Source: Ophioceras dolichostomum (taxonomy: Eukaryota; Ascomycota; Sordariomycetes; Magnaporthales; Ophioceraceae). Taken from it: a stretch of DNA of 38,873 nt. The stretch covers positions 1-38,873 of the forward strand of contig PYST01000358.1 in NCBI GenBank assembly GCA_003049485.1, in the 5' to 3' direction. How positions within the stretch are numbered: the stretch's first letter is position 1; every line of letters begins with the position of its first letter. Positions 21,628 to 32,500 of this stretch are shown here, piece by piece. The translations under genes were made by a program, and so were the position numbers. The notes under the pieces were generated by a model. The model saw nothing but the letters and a program-made list of their open reading frames with translations. It searched no databases and had not been told where the DNA came from.

Positions 21628-21643
21628 CCTGCATGCATGCAGG
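21628..21643. repeat. 16 bp perfect palindrome on GCATGC
   Basis: CCTGCATGCATGCAGG is its own reverse complement. It overlaps two GCATGC words and lies in gene-free DNA. It could form a small cruciform or a dimeric protein site, but no role is shown. Confidence 0.6.
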
Positions 21644-23696
21644 CTGGTCAAGTTGGCTGGCTTAGACTATCGCCCCCATTTCCTCCTGGGTAATGACATG
21701 ACAGTCCCCAGCGACTCAGGCTCACCATATCGTTGTCGGCGCTCTGTCCTCCCGTTGAGCCGGGCAGAGAAGCATCGCCGCCCCCAGACAGGGCCAATCG
21801 GTCATGTGCTGCTCTCTTCGGTGTGCGGTGTTTGAACTTTTTCTCTCATAAGATCAGCCATGCCCTCCCTCACTTTGGTTACATGTCAGTACGAGGTCTG
21901 ACTCTTAGTTTCGCAGAAATTTGTCGCTGCGGAAAGGTCCTTTGAGAAACCGCTTCTATTTCATCGCCTGCCCGCCTCTGGTCTACTCTGTTCGCCGGTC
22001 TCTTTCTCACCGATTACGGAGACGATGGATGGTGGGAAGGGTGTACGAGCTGAGTAGAAAGTCCACGGAATCATCTGCTGGGCTGTGTTGGTGAGTGATA
22101 GTGGGTGAGAGTTGAAATTGGAGGCGATGACCACCTGCGGGTTTTGTGCCGATTGATGATCAACCGCGTCTTGTTGTTGCCTTCGCAAGATACACTAAGT
22201 GCTGCCATCATATGTAGTTCTGAGGTCTGATGTTGGACAATGCTTGCTTGTGCCTCGTACGCTCGTACCACTGAGATGATGTGGATTTTTGATGCTGGCA
22301 GTGGCGGCTTCTGGAAGACGTCAATTTCCATCCACACTAAAACCAATTTCGACTCGGCGGTGTCTGTCGATTTGGAGCAGTCAGCACTCGGCGATTGATG
22401 GGAGTGGGCCCAGACTGGTGGACGCCAAAAGGCTCCATCCGGCGTTTGCCGTTCCCCATTCTCCATCAATAATCCACGCCTTTTATGAGGGTCTGTCGGG
22501 GTTCTCGAGGACTGTCATGATCATATCAAATCCCCAGGTTTGGGCGTCAAATGCGAACTGTAACCCCTGATAGGCCGCCCTATTGGCACTTGGAACCAGG
22601 GGCGGAGCCGATTAACCCCTGTAGAGTTCGGACTGTAACAACGTCTGTTGGCATGACGAAAACTCTTCGGACGAATGTTTCACAAACCTCGGAGCCAGCC
22701 GAGTACCTCGACGAGGGAAGTTCTAAACTTGCTGATGTAGAACTCCCGCAGTGTAGGTAGGATAAATACTTGCTCGGGTGGAACGTTACGGATTGCAGCA
22801 GCGAACAACGGCCTGCGTGCCAGTCCGCAACACCTCTTTTTTCGTGGAAAGGTCGTTGGCAGGAGGCACGTTGTTCAAGTCATCCATCTTAACTCGTCAC
22901 AACTGGCCCGGCGGGCAAGAACATCTCTTGGTACTGCAGAAGGGAGCACGGAGCTCGGCCCTTCCGCAGCTGTACCCCCTCCTGCGGTTGAGAAAGTGGT
23001 TGTTGCACAATGTGCCTGCCGTCAATACCGACTCTCACGCACCTCATCAGCCAGCCTCATGCAGTCGAACCTGACTGCATTCAGCTTCCGCCAAGATTGC
23101 CCGAGAGGTCAAAACAGCAGCTCCCCCCAAGCGGCGACGCCTTCCTCAACCAGCCTTGCTTATTTTTTTTAAATTTTTTTTCCTTTTTCGACAGAAAGAG
23201 GACAGGCTGGTGACCCATCTGCATCTGGGGAAGAGCAAGAGCACACACAGTCTGCCAACACTGGCCTCTCGGCACTACTTCCGTCTACGAAAAGGATGAA
23301 AGGCACATACTTTCAGAAAGTGCTGAAAATATCATGGCGAGCAATCACCAAGATGTTCGTTTCTTAAAAATCTGACAATATCAATATCACGCCCTTGCTC
23401 ATATGCGGAAACTGTAAGGTTGCAATATCCGCCCAGTTGCTCGGCTGCCGACCCTCCCTGCGGTCATCCCTACATCCCATAGCCGCCTCCACAAAGAATC
23501 CATTGGCACCCACTGCCTCCTCCACTCTGGGTTTCCCGCCGAGCCTCAACCCTTGAAGCTTTGCTTCCCGCCCGCTGCCCGTGGTGTGGCGGCGGCGTGG
23601 ACGAAGGAGCACCCATGGACTTTCCCTCCACAAATTTCATCACGTCCACTGTTTCTACAGCCCCAGACTTGTCGTACACCCCCTCACCACGACGAA

Positions 23697-23787
23697 AGTA
23701 GGTAGCGGTAGCCACATAGATAGGTACCTACATAGCACCCGCCGCTTCATCGTAGTTAAAATGTACCTAGGTACCTACTTAGGTACA
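23697..23787. repeat. GGTA/TACC tetranucleotide cluster
   Basis: Several degenerate GTAGGTA/TACCTAC words occur within 90 bases, including self-complementary TAGGTACCTA and GTACCTAGGTAC. The same words recur near 13810, 14030, 16650, 25040, 29180 and 36050. Confidence 0.7.
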
Positions 23788-24309
23788 GTACACTTCCACA
23801 TTGTCCAATGCCCGACCGGCAGGTATGACCCGGGCTGGGGCTTGGAGGCAATCCGCCTGCCATGCGAGCACAAGCATCACATCGTACCCCCACCCCATCT
23901 CATCATAACCCTTCACCCCCTTCACCCCCTCCTGCCGGGCCTTCGCTCTCAGTCCCCACCGAGATCTCCCCTCTCTGACGGTGTCTGGCCAGGGCTTCTG
24001 TGCACTCTCGGACTTCGCCTGTCTCCCCTCTACGTACTCGTGCAGAGTGGGCTTTTAGGTATATAGCATGCCTACCCCCCGAGGCAGCGCGAGCTGTTGG
24101 TGATGGTTGAGATGCCTGCCTCTCACTCTCTTTGTTAGTACTCTTCGTATATCTATTCATAGTTCTCTCTCGCTCTTCAGTTTCTTTCTGCATCGTACAG
24201 TAGTCCCTTCTTCTTTCTTGGATATCCTCCAAGCTTTCGGCTTCGAGACATACCCCAACTAGGTGCTACAAAGATTATATCCCATACCGCGTTTCATAAA
24301 GCCTCAGCC

Positions 24310-26309
24310 ATGGCGTCTATGGGGGTCGCGGCCGGTAAGAAGCGGCTCGTGGTCTGCTGTGACGGGACCTGGATGAACTCGTAGGTCCTTCCAGATTGTA
24401 CCTTCGTATCATCATCACGCACATGGGAGAGAGATCCGCCACAAGGACCCCGGCAATGCTAACAGACGCTGCAACACAGCGATACCGGCTACGACAAATC
24501 GTCCGGGAAGATCCAAACTCCATCCAACGTCACTCGGCTCTCCAGAGCCCTCAAGAGACGCTGCAGCGACGGCAGGGTCCAGATCATCGAGTACCAGAAC
24601 GGAGTGGGCACCGGCAGCACGCTGGCCGATGCCCTGACCGGCGGTGCCTTCGGGCGCGGGATCGCCGAGCACATAAGAGAGGCTTACTCGTTCATCTGCG
24701 CCAACTACGAAGACGGGGACGAGATCGTCCTCGTCGGCTTCTCCAGGGGCGCATTCACCGCCCGCAGCGTGGCCGGCATGATCGGGGACTTGGGTCTGCT
24801 GACGCGCGAGGGCATGGAGTTCTTCTACCCGATCTTCAAGGACATGGAGAACTGGAGGACTCCCAAGTACAAGGACCCCTTCCCCGACGTGCCGTTCCCG
24901 AACAAGCCCCGCGGTGAGAACGCGGAGGAGACGTACAGGGAGATGCTCCTATCGGTACGTTGGCTCGATCATCGCTCTCCATCTGCTGTTGGCTTCTACT
25001 CAATTCCACTTTGTGGTATTCTGACTGACTTGTCCAACTACCTACCTACCTACGCAACAAACAGAAAGGTCTCACCCGCGTGTGCGAGAACAACGGCAAA
25101 GGCCCCCTGATCAAAGTCAAGGCCGTCGGGGTGTGGGACACGGTCGGAAGCCTGGGAATCCCTCAGGTGGCCTGGGCCTCGAAGCTCGGGATCCGCCACT
25201 ACACGACCGAGTACCGATTCTACGACACCAACCTCTCGGACAGGATCGAACACGCCTTCCAGGCGCTCGCCCTGGACGAGCACCGGCCGCCGTTCAGCCC
25301 CGCCCTGTGGGAGCGCAAGACGGAGAATAAGACGACGACGGACCTCCGGCAGGTGTGGTTCCCCGGAAACCACGGCAACGTCGGCGGCGGCTGGTCGGAC
25401 CAGGGCATCGCCAACATGGCGCTCGCGTGGATGATGGACCAGCTGGCGTCGATCGGGGTCGAGTTCGACGAGGCGACTATCGACCGCGCCTTCACCCGCA
25501 CCCGACGGTTCTACCAAAAGCTGGCCGGCATTGACCCGGACGCGCCCCAGGACGCGGCCCACCGCACGCTGGCGTACGTCAACGACCTCATGGCCAAGCT
25601 GTTCGGTAGGCACCAGCTCCCCTGGGCGGTCGAGACGATCTACGAGAGCAACGTCCCCGTCCGCCCCTGGGGCCTGGGCGCCATCCTCAAGGCCGAGAGC
25701 TGCCTCTACAAGCTCGCGGGCGAGATCGTGCGCACCCCGGGCCTGTACCACAAGGTCGACTCCATGGACGGCACCGTCCTGCCCGGCTACCTCGAGGACA
25801 CCAACGAGCGCATCCACAGCTCCGTCCGCGTCCGGCTCGCCGTCCAGGGCCTGGGCCTGAACGACAAGACGCACTGGGACGCGCCCGCGCTGCTGGGCGA
25901 CTGGCGCCTCGCCAAGACGACGGAGCAGATCGACGACCCCATCCCGAAGGGCTCGAAGCTGTGGGGCCACTGGCAGACGGACAGCAGCGGCAAGACCACC
26001 AGTAAGCGCAGCAGCAGCGTCCGAGAAGTCCAGAACGGCAACGATGGTGATGCTGTCGTTCCTGGCCGGACGGCATCGCCGGGCGCCGAGGGCGAGCGCT
26101 GGATCTGGGAGTACGTCGGCCCCGAGGACAGGGCGCCGTCCGAGAGGATCATGATCGAGGAGCCGCTCGGTCCGTACGAGCGCCACCTGCTCAAGCTTGC
26201 GGGCGGAGAGCCCAACGTGTACGAGTACGCCGAGGCGACCGAGCCGGTGCAGCTGGCCGCGGCGAAGAGGACGCGAAGTCATCGCCGTCGGCAGGCCCCA
26301 ACTAAATAA
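24310..26309 (+). CDS. DUF2235 (T6SS Tle1-type) alpha/beta hydrolase, three exons
   Basis: Exons 24310-24380, 24480-24954 and 25065-26309 join to 596 residues. The opening KRLVVCCDGTWMNS followed after splicing by DTGYDKSSGKIQTPSNVTRL is the classic DUF2235 N-terminus. The nucleophile elbow is GFSRGAFTARS with Ser112. GVWDTVGSLG carries the likely triad Asp207 and WFPGNHGNVGGG the likely His285, so the triad looks intact. DUF2235 includes bacterial type VI secretion phospholipases (Tle1), while fungal members are common and their substrate is unknown. No signal peptide or membrane segment is evident, so a cytosolic enzyme is likely. The last ~70 residues are charged, ending in a basic RSHRRRQAPTK tail. 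The start ATG has GCC before it (CAGCCATGG). It converges on tpt1. The 3' exon is very GC-rich and has a 482-codon antisense frame that is only a shadow. Confidence 0.93.
24381..24479 (+). other. DUF2235 gene intron 1
   Basis: This 99 bp phase-2 intron has donor C|GTAGGT, a TGCTAAC branch sequence and acceptor ACACAG|C. Splicing removes an in-frame TAG and joins WMNS to DTGYD. Confidence 0.9.
24955..25064 (+). other. DUF2235 gene intron 2
   Basis: This 110 bp phase-0 intron has donor TCG|GTACGT, a CTGACTGAC branch region and acceptor AAACAG|AAA. It carries a CCTACCTACCTAC run between branch and acceptor. Confidence 0.9.
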
Positions 26310-26891
26310 GCATGTACGGTACGACGGTTTTACGCATTTTGAGGACCTGCATGCACATGGATGGAAAAAGCCTTTCAGCTGTCCAGCTGTGCAGTCAGTG
26401 CAACGCGAAGCCGGCCGGAGAAGGAACTTGAAACGAATGTAAGTTATGTGTGGATGGATGGATGGATGGATGTACACTAGATTGGAATCGTTAAGCACAC
26501 CAGCCGGATTGAGGAACGGTCACGGGAGCCCTCATAAGACATGAAGGGAAGGAAGGATTGATGGATACCCGGAAAGCAAAAGGACGACGGTTTGTGTTTG
26601 TTAATATCTTTAGGAGTAATCCCTGGACGTTTAGTATTGCTTTATGCCTTACCCTTTACTTTCCTTTAGAGAGTATGGACTACCCCTTTTATTCGCGCCT
26701 TAACCTCGAAACCGAATGTCCTGACGCTGTGCCCCTTACCTACGCAAGGTGATGAAGGTGAACAGCGCCGAGAGCCAAGGAGGGAAGAGTCTATCCGCAG
26801 CACGCTAATCGCTCGAAATAGGGTAGGTCAGGTACCAACTCTTGTATAAAAAAGAGCTGTACACAGCAGAGCTCAGACCTCCCGTCCTTCC
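26310..26891. other. Convergent 3' intergenic (DUF2235 / tpt1)
   Basis: This is the shared downstream region of two convergent genes. A GGAT tetranucleotide run lies at about 26452-26472. No coding evidence was seen. Confidence 0.5.
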
Positions 26892-28058
26892 CTACTGTCC
26901 CCTCCCCCTCCCACCATCACCACGTCCCCTCCTCCCACGCCCCCCTCCTCCTCTTCCACCCCCTCCCCTTCCCTTCCCCTGCGGCACAACCGCCCTCAAA
27001 CCCGCCGGCAAATCCGCCATCTTCTCGCCGTCCCTCCACAGCACGCCCACGACGTTCTCGTTCCTGCCGACGACCTCCCTGAAGTACTTAAGGGGAACAA
27101 ACCCCCGCTCGTCGCCCTCGGTCAGCACCACCCCGTTGTCGCTCAGCCACCACTCCAGCACCCCGTCCTGCAGGCTGCGCTCCACGTCCACATAGACCAG
27201 CAGCTCCGCGTCGCGCCGCATGCCGCTGATGACTTCCGCCGCTGCTGCGTCTCTCGATCCCGACTCGGATCCGGACCCGGACCTGGGCAGTCCAGTGCTG
27301 CAATGGACGTGGATCCTCCCCATCTTCGACAATCCCCCCGACGACTCGATGGCGGGCCAAAAAGCGAAGTACGTGCCGTGCACGACGACGGGCGGCACGT
27401 TCCCGGCCTCGAGTGTGAGCGGCGTCAGGAGCGCGGCCGAGTCGAGCTTGATGCTGTGGCCCTGGTTGGCGCGGATGAGCCAGGCTGTTGCGTCGTTCTC
27501 GTCCACTTCTACATCCACATCTACCGCAGCCGCAGCAGCAACCGTAGCCGCAGCAGCAACCGTAGCCGCAGCAGCAACCGTAGCCGTAGCAGTAGTAGTA
27601 GCAGTAGCAGTAGTAGTAGCAGTAGCAGTAGCAGTAGCAGAACCAGAACCAGTAGCAGAACCAGTAGCAGCAGTAGAACCACCAGCAGCAGAACGAACAA
27701 CAGAAGAGGGCGTCGCCGCTCCTCCCTTAGGCTTCAAGCTAAACCGCTGCTTGTCGCTACTCGCCACCGCATCGCGCACCTCAGCGACCGTGACGCCCAT
27801 GGCCCGCAGCGGACCCCACGCCAGCACCCTGTCGAGCGGCGCGTACCCCTCCCCGTCGAGCCGGATGCCCGCGTTCTCGGCCTGGTGCCGGAGGAGGCGC
27901 GACAGCGCGCGCGAGACGTCGACTTCGCGGGATCGGGAGGAAGAAGAAGAACCACCTCCTCCGCCTCGTCTGCTGCTATTACCACCGCCACCACCACCCC
28001 TGCCTTTGCCTTTCATGGTGAGCTTGTCGGTCAGGCTGGCGGCTAGGTCGTCGTCCAT
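26892..28058 (-). CDS. tpt1: tRNA 2'-phosphotransferase Tpt1/KptA
   Basis: Starting at the ATG at 28058 (MDDDLAASLTDKL, A at -3 and G at +4), the gene encodes 388 residues in one exon. The Tpt1 N-lobe begins with VSRALSRLLRHQAENAGI near residue 48 and continues through GYAPLDRVL and KQRFSLKP. The NAD-binding ADP-ribosyltransferase-like half holds IRANQGHSI near 194, VVVHGTYFAFW near 222, GLSKMGRIHVH near 238 and VISGMRRDAELLVYVD near 278. The enzyme removes the splice-junction 2'-phosphate from ligated tRNA, using NAD+ and giving ADP-ribose 1''-2'' cyclic phosphate. All family blocks are visible. An Ala/Thr/Val/Ser/Gly-rich tract of about 70 residues separates the two halves and is encoded by tandem repeats. 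The C-terminus is a Gly/Arg RGG-like tail, which may bind RNA. The frame remains open upstream to an ATG at 28361. Confidence 0.93.
   Translation of the reverse strand: MDDDLAASLTDKLTMKGKGRGGGGGGNSSRRGGGGGSSSSSRSREVDVSRALSRLLRHQAENAGIRLDGEGYAPLDRVLAWGPLRAMGVTVAEVRDAVASSDKQRFSLKPKGGAATPSSVVRSAAGGSTAATGSATGSGSATATATATTTATATTTATATVAAAATVAAAATVAAAAAVDVDVEVDENDATAWLIRANQGHSIKLDSAALLTPLTLEAGNVPPVVVHGTYFAFWPAIESSGGLSKMGRIHVHCSTGLPRSGSGSESGSRDAAAAEVISGMRRDAELLVYVDVERSLQDGVLEWWLSDNGVVLTEGDERGFVPLKYFREVVGRNENVVGVLWRDGEKMADLPAGLRAVVPQGKGRGGGGRGGGGRGRRGRGDGGRGRGQ
27528..27690 (-). repeat. tpt1: Minisatellite inside tpt1
   Basis: Three perfect 18 bp units (AGCCGCAGCAGCAACCGT on plus, 27528-27581) are followed by an AGT/AGC trinucleotide tract and AGAACC words. 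On the coding strand the 18-mers give VAAAAT repeats and the remainder gives alternating Ala/Thr, then Gly/Ser. It sits between the two conserved Tpt1 halves and keeps frame. Confidence 0.95.
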
Positions 28059-29594
28059 TCTGGTGTTGGGGGTGGTGGTGTTCTTTCGTGGTGGTTCGTG
28101 ATGATAGAAAGGGTGTGATGTCCGGGCAGCTGTTGGTCGTCCTGTTTTGCGCCGAATTCGCAGATAGGATGTTGTTGTTGTTCTTGCACTGGTTCGGATG
28201 GTGTGGTGATGAGAGGACAGCAGCGTAATGTGATTGATTCGGTTCAAAAACCCTCGCCCGCAAAACAGAGGTGTTTGACTGATTGCAGCAAATGCAGAGA
28301 AGAAGAAGAAGAATGGACGAGAGTTCGTTTTTGAGCCGATGGCAACAATACGAGGATGCATGGATGTGTGTAAATGGATGGCGTTCCAAAGTGAATGAGA
28401 GAGCTGATGAGATGTTACTGGTCAATTCCAGGTGGCCTGGCGGTATCAAGTGAACGTCCTCCAGCGAAGCACCGCCACCGCCCCCTTCGGCCTGAGTCAC
28501 TGCCGACAACAGCTGAGGATAGGAAACTCGGCACCAGTGAGAAAATCCCCAGACAAAGCCACCATCTCCAGCTCGCGAAGTGAAAGAAGAACAGATTTGT
28601 TCGCTACACTCACTACAGTAGTTTTCCTTGAAGCTGCGTGGGCATGGCATTGACGAGTTGGACTCAACCTAAACCCTCACTGCAAGCACTGCCGTCTTCC
28701 ACGAAAGTTTACGTTCTTGACCTCGCAGTTCGTTTACCTCGCAGTGCTATCCTTTTCATTCTGGCCTCTAGCCGCTTTTACTGGACATTTTGAGCTTCAT
28801 GGATGGATGTTGTTCCTTTCCTTTAAAGCCATTGAGTTTGAATCTGATGAGAAGAAGCATCAACTAGGTCCGTTTGGCAGGTCCTTGTATCTAACCCTAA
28901 AGGCTGGGCCAACTCAAAAGAATTTTTTTCACATCTTTGTGGTTCTCTTCTATGTAGGTACTGAAGAAATGAGGCCCGCTCTGCTTCCACCACAAAGCTG
29001 CGAAAGCAGCTCATATAGAACAATAAGAAGAGTTAACTAGGTTAGTTCGGGAGGTAGTCTCAAGCAACGACAAGACCGACCACATGCAGGGACGACGCCG
29101 AACGACCGATGCTGCAAACCGGCAACGACGACGAAAAAAATGCATTAAAAGCGAAAACGCTCCAGGCCCGAGAATCATACCTACCTACCTACCAAACTTC
29201 CTCTCTCTCTTCATCCCCTCGCTGTCTTTCTAATAGTACATTTTGCGTGATTATGTAGCGGTATGTATGTAGATGGCTTTCAGAATTTAAAAGTTAAAAA
29301 AATATGCAGTGCAGGGTCTCTCATTCATAAAGGCATGAAGCTTTCCGGTTTTCGGTTTTTGTTGAAAGATAAGAAAAGAACTTTGAACCCAGACAAGACG
29401 AGCAGACCAGAACAGAACACACAAGAGACGAGGAAACAAAACGCAAAACCAATTACAGAATATGTGCTAATAGTGCCGCCTTCTTGTTTGTTTGTTTCGT
29501 CCGGGCATGCTTTTTTCCCCCTTTCCTCTTTCAAGCAACCGGAATCGATACACACACACAAACACACAAGAAAGTTTCCCATGAAAATACTTAT
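28059..29594. other. tpt1 upstream region and 3' flank of the large disordered-protein gene
   Basis: The first 300 bases are an open extension of the tpt1 frame (see findings). Beyond that the sequence has the look of a promoter, with short frames that use non-ATG starts, and a TACC run near 29179-29192. The right end is presumed 3' untranslated sequence of the neighbouring minus-strand gene, with CA-rich repeats near 29550-29570. Confidence 0.45.
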
Positions 29595-32500
29595 TTACCG
29601 GTACCCGCCCACATGGCTGGCACCACTGCTGCCGCTCAACCCATTAACCCCGGTGTCTCTCCCTCCCCCTCCCCCAGCCGTCGCGCTCGTCGCCGGTGTC
29701 ATGCTCAACAAGCTAGGGATGCCGCTCTCGCGTCTGCTGCGGTTGAGGCTGCCCGTCCGGTTGACTAGGGCGGTCTGATTGAGCGAGAACTGCCGCTGCC
29801 CGCGGTCCTCGGCCAGCTTCTCGATGACCGTGCTGTTCCCACCGCCGCCGCTCCCGTTGATTCCTTTCGGGCTGTTATTGTTGTTGATGATGTTGCTGCT
29901 GAACGTCTCCCGCTCGGGGGTGACACCCCGCTCCAGGTACCGCCGTCCGGAGAGCGGAGTTGGCGGTGTCGGCGCGATGAGCCGTGAGTTCAAAGAGGAA
30001 GGAACGAGTCTGCGACGAGGGAGGGCCGAGCTGCCGAGGCCCGTGTCCGGGCTGCTGGCGAGACCGACTTGCTCCTGCTGCGACTGCTGCTGCTGCTGCT
30101 GCTGCCTTGACGACGGGATTTGTATTTGTGGTGCGGCCTGTCGGCGGCTGCCGTAGTCACGAGGCAGCGCCCTGAGCGCACCGAGCTCGGTCACAGCGCG
30201 GGAGGGCGCGCGGAACTGCACCTCCTCGCCGTCGTCGTCGTTGACGGCTAGCCTCTGGCTACCGCGGAGCAAGAACGAGGTTTTGCGGCCCTCGTCCGCC
30301 GGTTCCTCCGTCCCCGCACGCCGCGTCCTCAGCAAGGAGGATTTGCGCCCCGCATTGGCGGTCTGATCTTCCGGCTCCTCTGTGCCCGCCCGCCGTGTCC
30401 TCGAGATGAGGAGAGAAGATTTCCTTCCACCAGTGACAGGCGACTCCGTCGTGGGTGTGCCGACGGCCAGCGAGTATCGGGGGCTAGGCAGGGCGGTGGT
30501 GGTGAGCAGACTGGCTCTCCTCTCCTCACGCGTCATCGCCCTCGGGCTAAGCGTGGTGCCAGGCCGGGACAGGTTCGATTCGCCTACGGCCGCAGGTCGT
30601 CTTTGGGCTGGCGAGAGCATAGGGAAGCTCCTTTGGGTGGGGCTCGTGACCATGACCTCCCTCTCACGGGGTGTGGAAACCGTGGTAGCAGCAGCCGCCT
30701 TCCGCTGTGAGCCCTCGTCCGCCAGTGCCAGACAGAATTCGGTGAGGCATCGGCAGATGCTATCCGCTTTCCGTCGGAGCTGTCGGTCCGTGACGCCCAA
30801 GCCTGCCCCAATGGTGCTCGCGCCGCTTGATATCGGCCCGGGCTGCCCTGGAGTACCCATCATCTGCGACAACGCCAACGCCTCGGTGGCAGCCGATTCA
30901 AGAGCCCCGTAAGCATCGGCGCTGACGAAGGGCTTGGACTTGGCGAGAGCTGATAGGAGTATTGGCTGGGATTCCCTTTGTGACGAGGTAGTGCTGCTGG
31001 CATCCACTCCTTGGTTTGCCGAGCCACGCTTCGGTGACCCTGATATGGTTGTGGCATTGGTATTTGCTGTCGGTGGTCTTTCCTCGGACGCCCTCGACAT
31101 AGCGGCTCCAGACGTAGGAGGGGCCCTGCCCGTGGCTTCTAACCGGTGAATCCGCGACCTGATGTCATCCAGCTCATCCCACACCGTCGACGGCGCAGCG
31201 GTGGATGCGGAAGATTCGGTTCCTTCAACACCTTGTCCATGGTTGGCATCGAGTGCCTGGGGATCTGAATGTCGGGGCACAAGGGGAGACGAGCTATATG
31301 CGCGAGCCTGGCCATATGTGGTTTTGAACGACGAGACCCTGCCCAAAAATGATGGGCTATTGTCGGTAAGGGACGTTCTCCGCCTCGAGTATGCGGAGGA
31401 GCTATCTGGCGTGTCATGGCATGCCGGTGACCGTGGAGTAGCCGGCGAGGACTTCAGGGAGGGGCCGGCCAGCCTCGACCGGGCGGTGTCATCCAGCGCC
31501 GCGGGCCTGTCCTTGTCCTTCGAGATTGCGCGGTAGGCCAACTCGCGCGTCATCTGCTGCGCCGACTGCTCGTTGACGGCGCGGCGTGGCCTAGTCGTTT
31601 CGCGTTGATCCGACAGGCGGCGTGTGACTTGTGGAGGGGAGGTTGCCTGATATGAGGGAATCGCGGCCGAGAGGGGGCGGCGGTGCGAGCTGCGGACTAC
31701 CCTGGACTGTTGATTGGTCAGTCATGACGGAGAAAAAAAATGTTGTTGGGCATTGTGGTGGTATTCAGCTGAGACACTCTCGTCGTGGGAGGAAAAAATC
31801 GGGAAAGCGTTGAGACTTTTGGTGCGCCGATGTGCTGGCGCAAGGAAGATGGTGCAACGGCTGGGTGGGATGAGTCTTATGCTTGGGGGAAAGAATGGAC
31901 GGCTTTGTGCCTCGACGCTAGGGGAAGTACCCGAGACAAGCCAGCCCAGCCTCTCCAGCTGCCCACTGACGGAGATTTAGGGTTGCGCAATACGATACGA
32001 AGTAAAAAAACGGCAAAATGAGATCGCACCAACGCCGGGCCGCCCACAGTGGAGCAAAGCCGTGCTCTCCCCAAATATGCCCGAGCGCAGCTACTTGACC
32101 CGCGCTAGGCATCACGAAACGAGACCATGACAGACGAACCATGACAGACGGTGACAAACGGAGGGACAGGAACTTACTATTGCGCTCGGATCCTCGGACT
32201 GGCGGTCATCAGGTAGCGCTCGCCGGGACGGGTCTTCGCGGGCGATCCTCATGAACAGGTCCGTGTCGGTAGTGTTTTCGGGATCCGGCATGGGCTCCGC
32301 AGAGTCCGGAGGTGTCATTTGGATGTAGCCCCCGTCAGCCGATCGTCCCTCCAGGGCCCACAATGCCCGATCATGATGATTTGGGTCGGTCGCATCATCG
32401 CCGGACCCGTCGTCGTACGATCGCCGTTTGGCGGTGGTCATGTCCAGAGTCCAGCTCTTGCGCGAGCCCGACGAGCGGAATGAGCGGATCGGCGGGACGC

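Larger units (their letters stand above)
20911..24309. other. Gene-free 3.4 kb interval before the DUF2235 gene
   Basis: No domain-bearing frame was found. A perfect 16 bp palindrome built on GCATGC lies at 21628-21643. TACC/GGTA tetranucleotide clusters occur at 23697-23787, including the palindromes TAGGTACCTA and GTACCTAGGTAC. The last ~250 bases show a GTATATAG TATA-like element near 24059-24066 followed by CT-rich leader sequence, suiting the DUF2235 promoter. One ATG-led 131-codon frame at 22071-22466 (-) has no recognisable features and is not called. Confidence 0.45.

Noticed and set aside
22071..22466. ATG-led 131-codon minus-strand frame
   Set aside because: It has a fair start context but no domain, no clear codon bias and no leader; it cannot be separated from chance without expression or conservation data.
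25050..26498. 482-codon minus-strand frame
   Set aside because: It lies antisense to the DUF2235 third exon, has the Arg/Val/Leu-rich composition of a shadow frame in GC-rich coding DNA, and shows no family motifs.
28717..29040. 107-codon frame with a signal-peptide-like N-terminus
   Set aside because: The initiating codon is TTG, and the first true ATG falls after the hydrophobic stretch, so a secreted protein is not supported.
30560..30590. GGTTCGATTCG resembling a tRNA B-box
   Set aside because: It sits inside the coding exon of the disordered-protein gene and has no A-box or cloverleaf-forming flanks.
31623..31725. Separate ATG-led start (MTDQSTVQGSPQL) for the downstream exon
   Set aside because: That frame ends at a TAG near 31620 and is out of phase with the main frame. 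The in-phase reading from a good acceptor at 31706 joined to the upstream exon explains the sequence without a frameshift.
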